Source: Flavobacterium sp. (lineage in GTDB: Bacteria > Bacteroidota > Bacteroidia > Chitinophagales > Chitinophagaceae). Taken from it: DNA of 39,452 bases. The stretch lies in contig JASGCX010000033.1 of the NCBI GenBank assembly GCA_030053925.1, positions 1-39,452 on the forward strand, read 5' to 3'. The notes under the pieces are model-generated. The model made no database searches, was not told the origin of the DNA, and was given only the letters and a program-made list of their open reading frames with translations. Shown here piece after piece: positions 19,554 to 28,817 of this stretch. Made by a program: the position numbers and the translations under genes. How positions within the stretch are numbered: position 1 is the stretch's first letter; each line of letters begins with the position of its first letter.

Positions 19554-20612
19554 TTAAAAACAAGCAGCTTTTAATTTTAAACCAGTCATTTCATCAAAGC
19601 CAAACATCAAATTCATGTTTTGAACAGCCTGACCAGAAGCTCCTTTTAATAAATTATCGATAACTGAATGAACAACAATAGTGTCTTCTACAATTTCAAT
19701 ATTGATAACGCATTTATTGGTATTAACTACTTGTTTTAAATGAATAGCTGAAGTAGATTTTTTGGTAAATGGTTCGTTTTTATACGCTGCTTCAAATGCA
19801 TTTATAAGTGCTTGTTTATTGCCTTTAAATTTAAAGGTTGAACTGGTAAAAATACCTCTTGTAAAATTGCCACGCCAAGGCACAAAGTTAATTGTAGCCA
19901 GCGGTGCATTACTACCTGCTTCTTGCTGTAAAGATTGCATAATTTCGCCCAAATGCTGATGGGTTAAGGTTTTGTACGGCGAAATATTATTGGCTCGCCA
20001 GCTAAAATGCGATGTGGCACTTAGGCTTTGGCCAGCTCCTGTGCTTCCTGTAATACCGGTAGTATAAACCTGTACATTGTTTAGCAAACCAGCTTTAGCA
20101 AAAGGCAATAAACCTAATTGTATAGCAGTTGCAAAACAACCAGCATTGGCAACACTATCTGCTTGCTTAATAGCTTCTCTATTTATTTCTGGTAAGCCAT
20201 AAACAAAGTTTCTGCCTTTAATAGAAGCATCTGCCGCTAGGCGAAAATCGTTACCAATATCTATCAATTTTATATGGCTTGGTATATTGTTTTCTTGTAC
20301 AAATTTTTTTGCCTCGCCATGCCCTGCACAAAAGAAAATAACATCTACACCGCTAGCCCCTAAAGAAGGGCATTGTGCCGAAAATTTTAAATCGGTTTCT
20401 CCTATCAAGTCTGTATGAACACTCGATAACAAGTTGCCAGCATTGCTGCCGCTTTGTACAAAAGCTATTGTTACTTTTGGGTGATTGATTAATAAACGAA
20501 TTAATTCGCCACCTGTATAGCCTGCAGCACCTATTATACCTGCTTTAATACCAGCCCCGCCGCCCCCAAAAGATGGAGTTTGAGAAAAGCTTTTTATAAT
20601 TAAGTTGTTCAT
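19554..20612 (-). CDS. argC: N-acetyl-gamma-glutamyl-phosphate reductase
   Basis: IKAGIIGAAGYTGGELIRLLINHP, VANAGCFATAIQLGL, GITGSTGAGQS; ATGA overlap with argG. Confidence 0.95.
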   Translation of the reverse strand: MNNLIIKSFSQTPSFGGGGAGIKAGIIGAAGYTGGELIRLLINHPKVTIAFVQSGSNAGNLLSSVHTDLIGETDLKFSAQCPSLGASGVDVIFFCAGHGEAKKFVQENNIPSHIKLIDIGNDFRLAADASIKGRNFVYGLPEINREAIKQADSVANAGCFATAIQLGLLPFAKAGLLNNVQVYTTGITGSTGAGQSLSATSHFSWRANNISPYKTLTHQHLGEIMQSLQQEAGSNAPLATINFVPWRGNFTRGIFTSSTFKFKGNKQALINAFEAAYKNEPFTKKSTSAIHLKQVVNTNKCVINIEIVEDTIVVHSVIDNLLKGASGQAVQNMNLMFGFDEMTGLKLKAACF

Positions 20613-21823
20613 TTGCTAGGGTTTAGTGGGCTATTAACCTGGTGCCATATAGAAGTTTGGTTGCCAAAAATTTTACTAAATCCTCTAACATCTTCACCGG
20701 TAAAGCCAGTGTTCATTTCGCCGTATTTACCAAACTTAGCGCTCATTAAATCGAAGTTGCTTTCTATACCAATTATTTGAAAACGGTAAGGCATTATTTG
20801 TACAAAAACATCGCCGGTTACGTTTTGCTGCGAATTGGTTAAGTAGGCTTCAATATCACGCATTACTGGGTCTAAAATTTGACCTTCATGTAACCAGTTA
20901 CCATAAAATTGTGCTAATTGATCTTTCCAGTTTAGCTGCCATTTTGTAAGCACATGTTTTTCTAAAGCATGGTGTGCTTTTAAAATAACCATTGGTGCTG
21001 CGGCTTCAAAACCCACACGGCCTTTTATGCCAATAATGGTATCGCCTACATGAATATCTCTACCCACACCATAAGCACCAGCTATTGTTTGTAAGTATTG
21101 TATTGCTTTTACAGGATGATTGAACAAATGACCATTTATAGCCGTTAATTCGCCTTTTACAAAGCTTAGTGTTAGTTCTGTGCTATCTGTTTTTGTTACT
21201 TGGGTAGGCCATGCAGTTTCTGGCAACATGCCTTTGCTTTGTAGGGTTTCTTTGCCGCCTACACTAGTGCCCCACAAACCTTTATTAATGCTGTACATGC
21301 TTTTTTCAAAGTTCATGTCAACGCCTTTTTTCTTTAAATACGCAATTTCTTCTTCACGGCTTAATTTTAAGTCACGAATAGGGGTAATAATTTCAACACC
21401 AGGAATCATAATGTTAAAAATCATATCAAAACGCACCTGATCGTTACCGGCACCAGTGCTGCCGTGGGCTACAGCTAGGGCATTTAGTTTTTTTGCGTGT
21501 TCTGCAATGTGTAATGCTTGGCTTAAACGCTCTGCACTTACACTTAGTGGGTAAGTATTGTTTTTTAAAACATTACCGTAAATTAAGTATTTAACAATGC
21601 TATTGTAGTAGCTTTCTACAGCGTTTACGGTTGTGTGGGTTTTTACGCCTAGTTTGTAGGCATGTGCTTCTATTTGTGCCAATTCTTGGTTGGTAAAACC
21701 GCCAGTGTTTACAATTACACTGTGTACGTTAAAACCTCTGTCTTCTGTAAGATATTTTACGCAGAAGGTAGTATCTAAACCGCCACTAAATCCTAAAACA
21801 ACGTTTTTGCTTGCTTGTGCCAT
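20609..21823 (-). CDS. argG: Argininosuccinate synthase
   Basis: KNVVLGFSGGLDTTFCVKYL, AVAHGSTGAGNDQVRFD, NKGLWGTSVGG. Confidence 0.95.
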   Translation of the reverse strand: MAQASKNVVLGFSGGLDTTFCVKYLTEDRGFNVHSVIVNTGGFTNQELAQIEAHAYKLGVKTHTTVNAVESYYNSIVKYLIYGNVLKNNTYPLSVSAERLSQALHIAEHAKKLNALAVAHGSTGAGNDQVRFDMIFNIMIPGVEIITPIRDLKLSREEEIAYLKKKGVDMNFEKSMYSINKGLWGTSVGGKETLQSKGMLPETAWPTQVTKTDSTELTLSFVKGELTAINGHLFNHPVKAIQYLQTIAGAYGVGRDIHVGDTIIGIKGRVGFEAAAPMVILKAHHALEKHVLTKWQLNWKDQLAQFYGNWLHEGQILDPVMRDIEAYLTNSQQNVTGDVFVQIMPYRFQIIGIESNFDLMSAKFGKYGEMNTGFTGEDVRGFSKIFGNQTSIWHQVNSPLNPSK

Positions 21824-21840
21824 GTTTTTGGGTAAATTAT

Positions 21841-22545
21841 TTAAGTAGAAAAAATTTTAAAAATAGATTTTAGCTTGCCATTTTTTTGGGGTTCGTTTTT
21901 TTTATTAAACCACTGCAATAATTTCGATTGCTTAAGCCTATTAAAACGCTCGTATAAACTAGAGTTTTGTTTAAAATCTGCTGCTGTTTGTTTTGGTTCG
22001 GCTTTATCTGCAGGGTCAAATAGCATGGCTGTACACATACAATTTTTGCGAGCCTTGCTCATTAATATATCGTAGTTAACACAGCTTTTACAGCCGGCCC
22101 AAAATTCTTCATCATCTGTTAGTTCGCTGTAGGTAACGGGTTCGTAGCCAAGGTCGCTATTAATTTTCATAACAGCTAGGCCCGTAGTAAGACCAAATAT
22201 TTTGGCACTTGGGTATTTCTCTCTTGATAGTTCAAACACTTTTTTCTTAATCAATTTTGCAACACCACTTTTTCTAAATTCTGGCAAAACAATTAAACCG
22301 CTATTAGCCACAAATTTACCATGGCTCCATTCTTCAATGTAACAAAACCCCACCCATTGGCCACTAGGCATAAGGGCTATAACGGCTTTGCCTTCTAGCA
22401 TTTTTTTAGCGATGTATTCTGGGCTACGTTTAGCTATACCAGTACCACGGGCTTTTGCCGATGCTTCCATCTCATCTGTAATACGAAGCGCATAATGGGT
22501 ATCTATATGGTTAGCTACACGAACAATAATATGCTGTTGTTCCAA
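21841..22545 (-). CDS. GNAT-family N-acetyltransferase in the arginine cluster, with Cys-rich segment
   Basis: VANSGLIVLPEFRKSGVAKLIKKKVFELSREKYPSAKIFGLTT (GNAT AcCoA site); C-terminal CKSCVNYDILMSKARKNCMCTAMLFDP. Confidence 0.8.
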   Translation of the reverse strand: MEQQHIIVRVANHIDTHYALRITDEMEASAKARGTGIAKRSPEYIAKKMLEGKAVIALMPSGQWVGFCYIEEWSHGKFVANSGLIVLPEFRKSGVAKLIKKKVFELSREKYPSAKIFGLTTGLAVMKINSDLGYEPVTYSELTDDEEFWAGCKSCVNYDILMSKARKNCMCTAMLFDPADKAEPKQTAADFKQNSSLYERFNRLKQSKLLQWFNKKNEPQKNGKLKSIFKIFST

Positions 22546-22671
22546 CTTAAAAAATTAATTAAATGAGCTATACTTGTTAAAACGGTTACACTTTTAATAA
22601 GTGTTTGTAAGTGGGGGAAAGGTTCACTGATAGGGGCAACTGCCAACTGCTCGTCCTACCAGCAACCACGT

Positions 22672-22690
22672 CGTGGTTGCGGTTTAAAAG
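22672..22690. other. Inverted repeat GCAACCAC-GTC-GTGGTTGC
   Basis: 8-bp perfect arms in the GNAT/recR divergent intergenic region. Confidence 0.6.
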
Positions 22691-22992
22691 CAGGCATTAC
22701 AGGTAAAAACTGTATTACTGTTTGATACGAAGTAGTGTTTTTCAACAGCTTTTAGATTTGTTGTTGTTATTTGAAAGCGTAAAAGTATAAACATTCAACA
22801 GATTATCGCATAAATATTTAAGAAAGTTTGGTTAAGGTTTAATTTCTTACAAAGACAAAAAGAATAGCAAGCACACTAAAAGATATTGCAAATTGCTACA
22901 TCAATTTGTACGAGAAGATTACGGCTTATACATTTATTTCTTTGTGACCCGTTGTATCCTTTGTTTCTTTGTGTGAAATTTTTTAAAATAAC

Positions 22993-23607
22993 ATGCAATT
23001 ACCGTCTACTTTATTAGAAAATGCTGTGGCTCAATTTGCCAAATTACCTGGTATTGGTAAAAAAACAGCCTTGCGTTTGGTATTGCATCTATTAAAACAG
23101 GATGTAGATGACGTGCAATATTTTGGTGAAACCATTGCCAAAATGCGTAGAGATATTCAGTTTTGCCAACGATGCTTTAATGTAAGCGATGGCCCATTGT
23201 GTAGCATTTGTAGCAATAGTGCCCGAAAACAAAACTTAATTTGTGTAGTTGAGAATATTCGTGATGTAATAGCCATCGAAAGTACGCAACAATTTAATGG
23301 TACTTACCATGTATTAGGTGGTATTATTTCGCCGTTAGATGGTATTGGACCGCATCAACTAAATATTGAAACCTTGGTAAATAGAGTAGAGGCCGAGCAA
23401 ACAGAGGAACTATTATTTGCCTTAAACCCAAATATTCAAGGCGATACAACCGTTTATTATATTCAACGAAAAATAAGCCACTTGCCATGTAAGGTTACTA
23501 CTATTGCACGTGGTATTGCCTTTGGTGGCGAATTAGAATATGCCGATGAAATGACATTGGCAAGAAGTATTGCTAACCGCCTGCCAATTGATCAATATGT
23601 AAAATAG
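22993..23607 (+). CDS. recR: Recombination mediator RecR
   Basis: FAKLPGIGKKTALRLVLHLL, C4 zinc finger CQRCFNVSDGPLCSIC, TOPRIM ICVVENIRDVIAIE, YHVLGGIISPLDGIGP. Confidence 0.97.
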   Translation: MQLPSTLLENAVAQFAKLPGIGKKTALRLVLHLLKQDVDDVQYFGETIAKMRRDIQFCQRCFNVSDGPLCSICSNSARKQNLICVVENIRDVIAIESTQQFNGTYHVLGGIISPLDGIGPHQLNIETLVNRVEAEQTEELLFALNPNIQGDTTVYYIQRKISHLPCKVTTIARGIAFGGELEYADEMTLARSIANRLPIDQYVK

Positions 23608-24150
23608 ACCACTGATTAAAATGATTTGAATGATGCTTTTGATTTAGCTAAGGGAAGGCTCTACCCAAGCACCACTTTCTTTTAACAGGTTGATGAGTTC
23701 GGCAACCGCAATCTCGCTATCAATATTTTTCTTTACTACGTCTTTACCGCGGTACAAGGTTATCTTGCCCACACCACTCAATATGTAAAATAGGCGACTG
23801 TTTAAAATGCTTTGAATGATGCTTTTGATTTAGCTAAGGGAAGGCTCTACCCAAGCACCACTTTCTTTTAACAGGTTGATGAGTTCGGCAACCGCAATCT
23901 CGCTATCAATATTTTTCTTTACTACGTCTTTACCGCGGTACAAGGTTATCTTGCCCACACCACTCAATATGTAAAATAGGCGACTGTTTAAAATGCTTTG
24001 AATGATGCTTTTGATTTAGCTAAGGGAAGGCTCTACCCAAGCACCACTTTCTTTTAACAGGTTGATGAGTTCGGCAACCGCAATCTCGCTATCAATATTT
24101 TTCTTTACTACGTCTTTACCGCGGTACAAGGTTATCTTGCCCACACCACT
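23593..24150. repeat. Exact 186-bp tandem triplication covering the recR 3' end and ispG 3' end
   Basis: Copies 23593-23778, 23779-23964, 23965-24150; copies 2 and 3 appear identical, copy 1 differs at about 4 positions near its recR-proximal end. Confidence 0.95.
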
Positions 24151-26070
24151 GCCTACATAACCAAAGTCTGCATCTGCCATTTCGCCGGGTCCATTTACAA
24201 TGCAACCCATAATGGCAATTTTTACACCTTTTAAATGGTTGGTTACGGTTCTAATTTTTGCGGTGGTTTCTTGTAGGTCAAACAGGGTTCTACCACAACT
24301 AGGGCAAGAAATATATTCGGTTTTAGAAATTCTAGTACGTGTTGCTTGTAAAATAGAAAAGGCTGTAGAATTTATAAATTGCTCTACAGAAGTATTGATA
24401 CTATAATTTCTTCCTGTTGACTGTTGACTGTTTTCTGTTGACAGCTTGTAGCTTGCTTCTATCATGCCAAAACAAACACCATCGCCAAAGCCATCTAATA
24501 GCAAAGCACCTGCTTCTGTGGCGTAATGAATTAAGTGTTCATCGGTTGTTTGCCAATTGCTATCTGTGGTAATAATTACAGGGGTTTCTATTTTAGCATT
24601 AATCATTTCTACCATCATTCGCCTTATTGACTGCATGGAGTTTTTATTCTTTGAACTTAGACAGTAAACTATTTTAGGAAAGTTTCCAAATTTCTCAAGC
24701 CATGCAATATTTGCTGCATTTGGATTAGAAAAACAATCAAGCATCACGAAGTTTAAAATAGGGCTGAAATAATCGTCATTATTTGCACCAAGTGGCAAAG
24801 TCTTTAAAGTATTTACATACTCAGCCACATCGTAAATAGGAAAGTATTTCTCTTTATCGTTTGCATTTTGCCAATAATTTGGCCATGTAATAACTTTTAG
24901 CGTTCCTGGCAATGCAAAATCTAATTGGGCCATACCTGTAAAAATATAATCTGCGGCGGCATCGCTAATATTCCATTTGTCGCTTGGTTCGTCGTATTTG
25001 TAACCAATGCTTTCTAGCGATGTTGGCGTAATGGTTTCTAACTTGCTCAAGTCTGCAATTACCACAGGCACTTGCGTACCGCCAATATTATTTACTGCAA
25101 ATGTTTTTCTACGGCTATAAGTAAATGGTGAGTAAGGTAGTTTTTCTATATTAGGTACATTACAATGGTCTGTTGACTGTGGACCGTTGACCGCATATCT
25201 CTTCACCAAATCTTTACATACAGGTATTTCAAATTCAGGGTCTTCGGTTAACGATACTCTAATGGTATCGCCAATGCCATCTTCTAATAAAGTACCAATA
25301 CCAGCGGCGCTTTTTACACGCCCATCTTCGCCGTCACCAGCTTCTGTAACGCCAAGGTGTAAAGGGTAACATTCGCCAAACTCGGCATCCATTTGCTGAA
25401 TTAATAGGCGATAAGCTTGCACCATTACCTGTGGGTTACTCGCTTTCATGCTTAGAATAATGTTGTGATAGCTTTCGCTGCGGGCAATACGCAAAAATTC
25501 CATGGCACTTTCTACCATACCATTTGGGGTATCGCCGTAGCGGCTCATAATTCTATCACTCAAGCTACCATGATTGGTGCCAATACGCATAGCGGTACCA
25601 TACTGTTTACAAATTTTTACCAAAGGTGTAAAGCGGTCTCTAATTCTATCTATTTCTTCGGCGTATTCAAGGTTGGTATAGTCTATTTGTTCAAACTTCT
25701 TTTTATCTACGTAGTTACCGGGGTTTACACGAACCTTCTCTATTATTCTAGCTGCAATTTCTGCTGCGTTTGGCGTAAAATGAATATCGGCAATTAAGGG
25801 TGTGTTGTAACCCCGTTTGCGTAATTCGTTTTTTATGTTGCCTAAGTTTTCCGCTTCTTTTTTAGATGGTGCTGTAATGCGTACTAGTTCTGCACCTGCT
25901 TCTATACAACGTATCGATTGTTCTACCGTGGCAATGGTATCCATGGTATCGGTTGTTGTCATAGTTTGCAAGCGAATAGGATGATTATTACCTAATAATA
26001 AATCGCCAATTTTTACTTCTTTGGTTATTAATCGGCTGTATTGTGTTAATGAATTACAGTATAGTTGCAT
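24016..26070 (-). CDS. ispG: 4-hydroxy-3-methylbut-2-enyl-diphosphate synthase, long Bacteroidota-type
   Basis: PIRLQTMTTTDTMDTIATVEQSIRCIEAGAELVRITAPS, GTNHGSLSDRIMSRYGDTP, ISCPSCGRTLFDLQ, AIMGCIVNGPGEMADADFGYVG. Confidence 0.96.
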   Translation of the reverse strand: MQLYCNSLTQYSRLITKEVKIGDLLLGNNHPIRLQTMTTTDTMDTIATVEQSIRCIEAGAELVRITAPSKKEAENLGNIKNELRKRGYNTPLIADIHFTPNAAEIAARIIEKVRVNPGNYVDKKKFEQIDYTNLEYAEEIDRIRDRFTPLVKICKQYGTAMRIGTNHGSLSDRIMSRYGDTPNGMVESAMEFLRIARSESYHNIILSMKASNPQVMVQAYRLLIQQMDAEFGECYPLHLGVTEAGDGEDGRVKSAAGIGTLLEDGIGDTIRVSLTEDPEFEIPVCKDLVKRYAVNGPQSTDHCNVPNIEKLPYSPFTYSRRKTFAVNNIGGTQVPVVIADLSKLETITPTSLESIGYKYDEPSDKWNISDAAADYIFTGMAQLDFALPGTLKVITWPNYWQNANDKEKYFPIYDVAEYVNTLKTLPLGANNDDYFSPILNFVMLDCFSNPNAANIAWLEKFGNFPKIVYCLSSKNKNSMQSIRRMMVEMINAKIETPVIITTDSNWQTTDEHLIHYATEAGALLLDGFGDGVCFGMIEASYKLSTENSQQSTGRNYSINTSVEQFINSTAFSILQATRTRISKTEYISCPSCGRTLFDLQETTAKIRTVTNHLKGVKIAIMGCIVNGPGEMADADFGYVGSGVGKITLYRGKDVVKKNIDSEIAVAELINLLKESGAWVEPSLS

Positions 26071-26079
26071 GGGGTTAAT

Positions 26080-26295
26080 GTGATGATGTGATAATTTGAT
26101 GATGTGATAATGTGATGATTTGATGATGTGATAATGTGATAATGTGCTGATGTGCTGATGAGCTAATGTGATGATTTGCTGATTTGCTGATGTGCTGATT
26201 TGCTAATGTGCTAATGTGCTGATGTGCTGATGTGATGATGTGATGATGTGATGATGTGATGATGTGATGATTTGCTGATTTGCTGATTTGCTGAT
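26080..26295. repeat. Degenerate 8-bp tandem array, 27 units of (G/T)TG(A/C)T(G/A)AT
   Basis: Manual parsing gives 27 consecutive octamers, one off-consensus (gagctaat). Confidence 0.92.
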
Positions 26296-26327
26296 GTAAT
26301 TTTCGTTGTGAGCCGTTGTAGCGTTGT

Positions 26328-26374
26328 GCCGTTGTGGTTCAAAGCCGTTGTGGTTCAAAGCCGTTGTGGCTAAA
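26328..26374. repeat. 16-bp tandem repeat gccgttgtggttcaaa, approximately 3 copies
   Basis: gccgttgtggttcaaa x2 + gccgttgtggctaaa. Confidence 0.85.
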
Positions 26375-26377
26375 ACA

Positions 26378-26974
26378 CTACCAATCTTTTTCGGTTTTAC
26401 TAGGTTTATTCTTTTGTTGTTGTATTTCTTTTTGTAAACGCTTTTCTTCGTTTTGTAGCATTTCTAGTTGTTTGGCTGCTTCTTTTTTGCTTAATGGTTT
26501 TTCTTTTGGTGGTTTTTCTTGTTTTTGCTGCTGCTGTTGTTGCTGTTTTTGTTTGTTTATTTCTGTTAAAAGTTTTTGTAAATTTTCTCTTGCCTGTTCA
26601 TCGCTATTATTCAGTTTTAGCGATTGTTTTAGCGATTGTATGGCTTGCACATATTGTTGCTGTTTAATTTCGGCAAGGGCTTTGTTGTAATAGGCGTTGG
26701 CTTGTAATTGAGCATCTGTGCTAGTTTCGGCGGTTGTTTGATATTGCTTTGCTGCATCGTTGTACTTGTTTTGTTTAAACAAAGTATTGCCTTTGTTAAA
26801 TAAGGCTGCTGTGTTTTTGCTATCTATTTTTAAGGCTTGGTTGTAAACATTTTCAGCGTTTTTTACATCGCCTTTTTTGTACAGTTCGTTGGCTTTAATA
26901 ATGGTATTATTTGCTTTTTGGGCAAAGGTTACGCTACTAAGCAAGCACCCTAATATGGTATAAGTTATTCTCAA
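26378..26974 (-). CDS. TPR protein, BatC-like, with Gln-rich/charged C-terminus
   Basis: TPR pattern ANELYKKGDVKNAENVYNQALKIDSKNTAALFNKGNTLFKQNKYNDAAKQY; ATGA overlap with VWA gene. Confidence 0.8.
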   Translation of the reverse strand: MRITYTILGCLLSSVTFAQKANNTIIKANELYKKGDVKNAENVYNQALKIDSKNTAALFNKGNTLFKQNKYNDAAKQYQTTAETSTDAQLQANAYYNKALAEIKQQQYVQAIQSLKQSLKLNNSDEQARENLQKLLTEINKQKQQQQQQQKQEKPPKEKPLSKKEAAKQLEMLQNEEKRLQKEIQQQKNKPSKTEKDW

Positions 26975-27966
26975 CTGAATTGTAATTTTGTTTCGCTTAC
27001 AAATGTTTCTACTAGTAACAATATTACGCCAATGGCTAAAAATAGCGTATAGTACGATTGATAATCTACAAAACCATTGCTGCTAATAGGCTTTGTTTCC
27101 ATTTGGTTTAAGGTATGTATCAATTGTGTACTTACTTGGGTGGTATTGGTTAGTGTGTGGTAAGTACCACCTGTTGTTTTTGCAAGTTGTTGTAGTAATT
27201 GGGCGTTTAATTTGGTAATAATGGTTTGCCCGTCAATATCTCTTTTATAATTGTTGGTACCGGCTTCTATTATGGGTGTGCCTTGTACACTACCTACACC
27301 TACTGTGTGCAATACCACGCCTGCATCGGCTAGTGTTTTAGCGGTTTCTACAGCTTTTTCGTCGTGGTCTTCGCCATCGGTTATTAATACGGCAGCTTTG
27401 TATTTTTTGTCTTGTGTTTCTAAGCTATTGTTACAAAGTGTAAGTGCTTCGCTAATAACGGTGCCTTGAAGATTTACCACATCTGTATTGGCATTACTTA
27501 CAAACATTTTTGTTGCCGCAGCATCTGCTGTTAATGGCATTTGTAAATAGGCCTCGCCAGCAAATACAATTAAGCCAACTCTATTGCCTTGCAATTGGTT
27601 TGTTAGTTGATAAATTAGTTGTTTAGCCTTATCTAGTCTTGTTGGTTTTTCATCTTCACTCAACATACTTTTACTCACGTCAAGTAGTAGCATTACATCA
27701 ATACCTTTTGTTGCAGAACCCTTTGGTGGTAATGGTTTGCGCAAATTAGCGGCAGCAATTATTAACAACCCTATTGTTATAATTATACCAACAATTTTGA
27801 GTTGATATTTTTGATGCGAATAATTGTTTGTTAATTGATTAATCAATCTACTATTACCAAGTTGTTGTTGTTTCTTTTTTTTGAAGCGCAGCACCAATAG
27901 CAATAAGCCTACAAGGGGCAAAAGAATGCCCAAGCCAAATAAAAGTTCTATGTATTGAAATTGCAT
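26971..27966 (-). CDS. VWA-domain membrane protein, BatB-like
   Basis: MIDAS LLLDVSKSMLSED, VGLIVFAGEAYLQMPLT, AAVLITDGEDHD; N- and C-terminal TM segments. Confidence 0.87.
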   Translation of the reverse strand: MQFQYIELLFGLGILLPLVGLLLLVLRFKKKKQQQLGNSRLINQLTNNYSHQKYQLKIVGIIITIGLLIIAAANLRKPLPPKGSATKGIDVMLLLDVSKSMLSEDEKPTRLDKAKQLIYQLTNQLQGNRVGLIVFAGEAYLQMPLTADAAATKMFVSNANTDVVNLQGTVISEALTLCNNSLETQDKKYKAAVLITDGEDHDEKAVETAKTLADAGVVLHTVGVGSVQGTPIIEAGTNNYKRDIDGQTIITKLNAQLLQQLAKTTGGTYHTLTNTTQVSTQLIHTLNQMETKPISSNGFVDYQSYYTLFLAIGVILLLVETFVSETKLQFS

Positions 27967-27970
27967 TAAA

Positions 27971-28306
27971 CTATTTAGTAGATTTAAAATGACCCCTAAG
28001 TACAATAAACGATAAACCTAAAACATTTAAAGTTGTTGTTCCCAAGAGTGAAATCAACACAGAATCTGATAAGTGTAAAAATTTGTTGTTAGTAATTAGC
28101 ATTGAAAGAACAGCAAGTAGCCAAATAGACACTGTTATTGCTGTCCAAATGGCTAGCCATTTTCTATCTTTTGTATCAGAACCGTATCTGATAGCTTCTA
28201 ATTTTTTTACTTGAATTGGAAGATTGTCCGAATCAATATCTAAATCATCCTGCGAACTAGATTGAACTTTAATTAAATCAACTAAATCTTTTGACTTGCT
28301 AGACAT
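27971..28306 (-). CDS. Small two-TM protein overlapping the Panacea gene; candidate PanT-type membrane effector
   Basis: WLAIWTAITVSIWLLAVLSMLIT and LHLSDSVLISLLGTTTLNVLGLSFIVLRGHF; 8-nt overlap with upstream gene. Confidence 0.7.
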   Translation of the reverse strand: MSSKSKDLVDLIKVQSSSQDDLDIDSDNLPIQVKKLEAIRYGSDTKDRKWLAIWTAITVSIWLLAVLSMLITNNKFLHLSDSVLISLLGTTTLNVLGLSFIVLRGHFKSTK

Positions 28307-28763
28307 TAACTTCTAAAAAATAATTGGTGATGAAATTATCTGGTATCTGTTGATTCCAGTCAAAACCAGGTTGCTTAATTGTTTTGTCCCAAGGGCTTCC
28401 TTTCATGTGCGACCAATCGGATAATTGTGATGCCGTATAACCTGAATATTTATTAATAATATCTGTAAATACTTCTGTAACAAGTTCATCGTTGGCAATT
28501 TCTAAAAAATCGTTATCAGCAATTGAAATGATTGTGCCATAATTTATTTTATTTCTCGTTCTTGGAAAAACAGGGCCATACGGCCAAGCTTTTGGTGATT
28601 CTTTTAATAAAACATGGTTGTACTTCGATAAAAAATAACCATAGGCAATAAAGAGCATCTTTTGCACCTTAGTTACGTTTAGCACAATACCCTGCTTATT
28701 GGCTAAAGCCATTAAATATTTTGCAGCAATAACGCTATCATATTGTTTTAAAGTAGGCAACAT
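28299..28763 (-). CDS. Panacea (SocA-like, DUF4065) domain protein, probable antitoxin
   Basis: AAKYLMALANKQGIVLNVTKVQKMLFIAYGYFLSKYNHVLLKESPKAWPYGPVFP...YSGYTASQLSDWSHMKGSPWDKT. Confidence 0.88.
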   Translation of the reverse strand: MLPTLKQYDSVIAAKYLMALANKQGIVLNVTKVQKMLFIAYGYFLSKYNHVLLKESPKAWPYGPVFPRTRNKINYGTIISIADNDFLEIANDELVTEVFTDIINKYSGYTASQLSDWSHMKGSPWDKTIKQPGFDWNQQIPDNFITNYFLEVNV

Positions 28764-28817
28764 GTTTCTAAAAGTAAGTAAAATTATTAAACCTCAAAAA
28801 AAACATAAAGTTAAGTT

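Noticed and set aside
26080-26295. Octamer array as coding repeat protein or CRISPR
   Set aside because: 8-bp period shifts frame with frequent TGA/TAA stops and there are no spacers
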